A stretch of 64,000 bases of DNA from Chitinophaga pinensis. Its GTDB lineage: Bacteria > Bacteroidota > Bacteroidia > M30B66. The first letter of the stretch is position 1. Each line of letters opens with the position of its first letter. A program made the translations under genes and the position numbers. Shown in pieces: positions 62,572-64,000 of the stretch. A model generated the notes under the pieces. That model was not told where the DNA came from, made no database searches, and saw only the letters and a list, made by a program, of their open reading frames with translations. Location: the NCBI GenBank assembly GCA_945883545.1, contig CAMCXT010000007.1, positions 1 to 64,000 on the forward strand, written 5' to 3'.

Positions 62572-63717
62572 CTAAATATCAGGATTTTCCACAACTCCCG
62601 TGAATAGAATCAATCCAGTAGATTTTTCACGAATCACAAAAAAGAACGGTCGATCTGCCCTGAATTCTGGAACATAAACAGGGTTTTCATGAATACTCGA
62701 CTCCGTCCGCATCATAATCACTGTTACTGCTGCGGCTTCAGTGCCTTCTTCTTTTAATTCTACGAATGCTTTTTGAATAATCTTGCTGATTTCTAGACGC
62801 TCTCTAGCCATTTTGCTAAAATCACCTCCTCGGAATGGCAAATTCAGTCCCATCGATTTTAAAGGTTCAATGAGATCGTAAGATGTTTCCATCTTAAAAC
62901 GAGGAAGGAACACATTAACATCCTGCGCATAACTCCTTTCAAGCAAATCCAAATCTTCAGGCTTTAATTGAGCGAGCAGACTATTGACATTTGAATTCTG
63001 TCTTGGTAAAAACACTTGCATCACAACTTCCTCGCCCGAATAAGGAAGTTCAAGTGCTTGATAATTGTTGTTTTCGAGATACTTGAATGCACTTTTTTGG
63101 TACATCAATTTGCAATCTTTCTTCTCCCCATCTGATTGATAAAATGGAGCATCGTGTGTTCTGGCAGAGTCAAACGTCGACTTCCATTTTCCCTTGAAAT
63201 AAATTGCATTGGTCAAAACCAATTTAATGTCGGGCGTGATATCGACATCTTCCAATACTTTCGGGATGCGCCCTTTGGTTTTCTCGTTCGCCCATTCATT
63301 GATCGGTTTCGCACCTGTAAGTGGGTAAAATGAAGCTCCAAAACTTTCCTTCATTCTTTTTACAAAGTCGGGTTTAAGTTGCAATCGAAACCAAAGTGCA
63401 TTGTCGATGTTCAAAGACACATTTCCAAACTTTCCAAGATGATTAAGCCTATCTGAAAAGGATTTGATTTCACCGAAGGTTTGCTCTCCAGGATAATGCA
63501 TCACGGTTTCGTACTCTTCCAATGTTTTTCCATTCGCACCTGCATAGGTCATCGCCAAGGCAGTGGATAAACTCAAAGGAGAGCAAAATAGGTTTTCACC
63601 ACGATCGTAAAGGGTTTTACTCAACTCGAGGCTGTGCAAATTCATGCCCTCGATGGTTTTGGTGCGCTGTGCTTGCAGGCTAGTGACAAGAAGGATTATG
63701 CAAATGAAGATTCTCAT
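62572..63717 (-). CDS. secreted serpin (serine protease inhibitor family)
   Basis: 381 residues with a signal peptide (MRIFICIILLVTSLQAQ). The full serpin fold is recognisable: LFCSPLSLSTALAMTYAGANG, LVLTNAIYFKGKWKSTFD, ALELPYSGEEVVMQVFLP and the end FRADRPFFFVIREKSTGLILFTGVV. The hinge reads ELKEEGTEAAAVTVI with small residues at P12-P9, as in inhibitory members. Counting from the hinge places P1 near Glu-Ser of RTESS, with Arg two residues before. It probably protects the cell from external or its own exported proteases. About 50 bases separate it from the membrane protein gene on the same strand. Confidence 0.93.
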   Translation of the reverse strand: MRIFICIILLVTSLQAQRTKTIEGMNLHSLELSKTLYDRGENLFCSPLSLSTALAMTYAGANGKTLEEYETVMHYPGEQTFGEIKSFSDRLNHLGKFGNVSLNIDNALWFRLQLKPDFVKRMKESFGASFYPLTGAKPINEWANEKTKGRIPKVLEDVDITPDIKLVLTNAIYFKGKWKSTFDSARTHDAPFYQSDGEKKDCKLMYQKSAFKYLENNNYQALELPYSGEEVVMQVFLPRQNSNVNSLLAQLKPEDLDLLERSYAQDVNVFLPRFKMETSYDLIEPLKSMGLNLPFRGGDFSKMARERLEISKIIQKAFVELKEEGTEAAAVTVIMMRTESSIHENPVYVPEFRADRPFFFVIREKSTGLILFTGVVENPDI

Positions 63718-63769
63718 GGTTAGATTTTTTCTACCGCGCTCTTATGGTAAAAATAAATAATGGTTCAGT

Positions 63770-63807
63770 AACCCCGGACTTAAGTCCGGGGCTAGAAGTC
63801 CGGGGTT
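63770..63807. repeat. intergenic palindrome with one C-arm and two G-arms
   Basis: CCCCGGACTTAAGTCCGGGG (63772-63791) is a perfect 20-base palindrome; CTAG and a second AAGTCCGGGGTT follow, so the C-arm can pair with either of two G-arms. It lies between the fumC stop and the serpin start and may also act as a terminator of fumC, but it lacks a T run. Confidence 0.8.
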
Positions 63808-63819
63808 GCTGTAATGGAA

Positions 63820-64000
63820 TCAAACCATTTTCGCTGGATCAACCCAAGCGGTGAACTGCTCATCAGTGAGCAAGCCCAGTTCGATCGAAACCTGACGAAG
63901 TGTTTTGCCTTCTTTGTGTGCCGTTTTCGCAATCTTCGCTGCGTTCTCGTAGCCGATATGCGTGTTCAACGCAGTTACCAACATCAAAGAATTTTCTAAA
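63820..64000 (-). CDS. fumC: class II fumarate hydratase, C-terminal end only
   Basis: 60 codons run in from the right window edge to a TGA at 63820-63822. The product ([20 protein letters not shown], then [15 protein letters not shown] and [20 protein letters not shown]) is the conserved end of FumC, which hydrates fumarate to malate in the citric acid cycle. The N-terminal seven-eighths lies outside the window. The gene points the same way as the serpin gene, with the palindrome between them. Confidence 0.93.
   Translation of the reverse strand, partial: LENSLMLVTALNTHIGYENAAKIAKTAHKEGKTLRQVSIELGLLTDEQFTAWVDPAKMV

Overview
The window is a chromosomal segment of a Bacteroidota bacterium, most likely of the Flavobacteriales. 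Pointers seen in the sequence are many -7 promoter boxes of the TAnnTTTG type, a giant secreted adhesin ending in a type IX secretion sorting domain, an ATP synthase operon that stops after atpG with no atpD or atpC, the gene order ftsX-DUF3098-uppP-truB, an ileS-dksA-lspA operon, and start codons that rarely carry a Shine-Dalgarno sequence. No rRNA, tRNA or CRISPR array was seen.

Layout. 1-11086: a plus-strand carbohydrate locus (inactive-looking Nudix regulator, a clan GH-A-like glycosidase, two outer-membrane barrels, two surface lipoproteins, GH3, GH16) that looks like a beta-glucan utilisation locus without SusC/SusD. 11126-16826: lspA, a DksA-like gene, ileS (type 2, GXHH signature) and a glucosaminidase with LysM domains, all minus strand. 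17004-20035: queA, ispD, purD. 20036-21580: a dense array of GGCC palindromes on a regular 52-53 bp step, surrounding a frameshifted REP-associated transposase. 21581-26551: mtfA-like peptidase, fatty acid desaturase, pfkA, a beta-helix lipoprotein, a 2Fe-2S ferredoxin. 26552-27253: AT-rich gap. 27254-37513: an accessory-looking stretch with an epimerase, a divergent transporter, two paralogous HTH-like/helical proteins, a DUF2779 nuclease-exonuclease, a candidate small RNA, an esterase, an HD hydrolase and a tandem Usp. 37652-49268: serS, the Ig-repeat adhesin, prfB with its programmed frameshift, a yhcG-like nuclease gene broken by one stop codon, DUF3108, lipB, a PGI/PMI. 49443-54514: atpBEFHAG. 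54779-57466: truB, uppP, DUF3098, ftsX. 57600-61067: leuS. 61079-64000: a polytopic membrane protein, a serpin, and the C-terminal end of fumC.

The most striking item is leuS. Its editing-domain entrance is interrupted, in frame, by a 714-base cassette bounded by near-identical 36-37 base inverted repeats. The cassette encodes a complete DUF559 (Vsr-like) endonuclease domain, so that one polypeptide of 1155 residues carries a housekeeping synthetase and a nuclease. Removing the cassette restores an uninterrupted synthetase frame. This looks like a palindrome-bounded, nuclease-bearing selfish element living inside an essential gene. The repeat units share a one-C-arm/two-G-arm architecture with an intergenic palindrome near 63.8 kb.

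Second-tier items are the REP array with its dead transposase (the frameshift sits in the loop of a perfect 18-bp inverted repeat), a candidate small RNA antisense to the end of a regulator gene, a set of promoters placed so close to start codons that leaderless mRNAs are implied, and an intrinsic-terminator-like hairpin between atpE and atpF.
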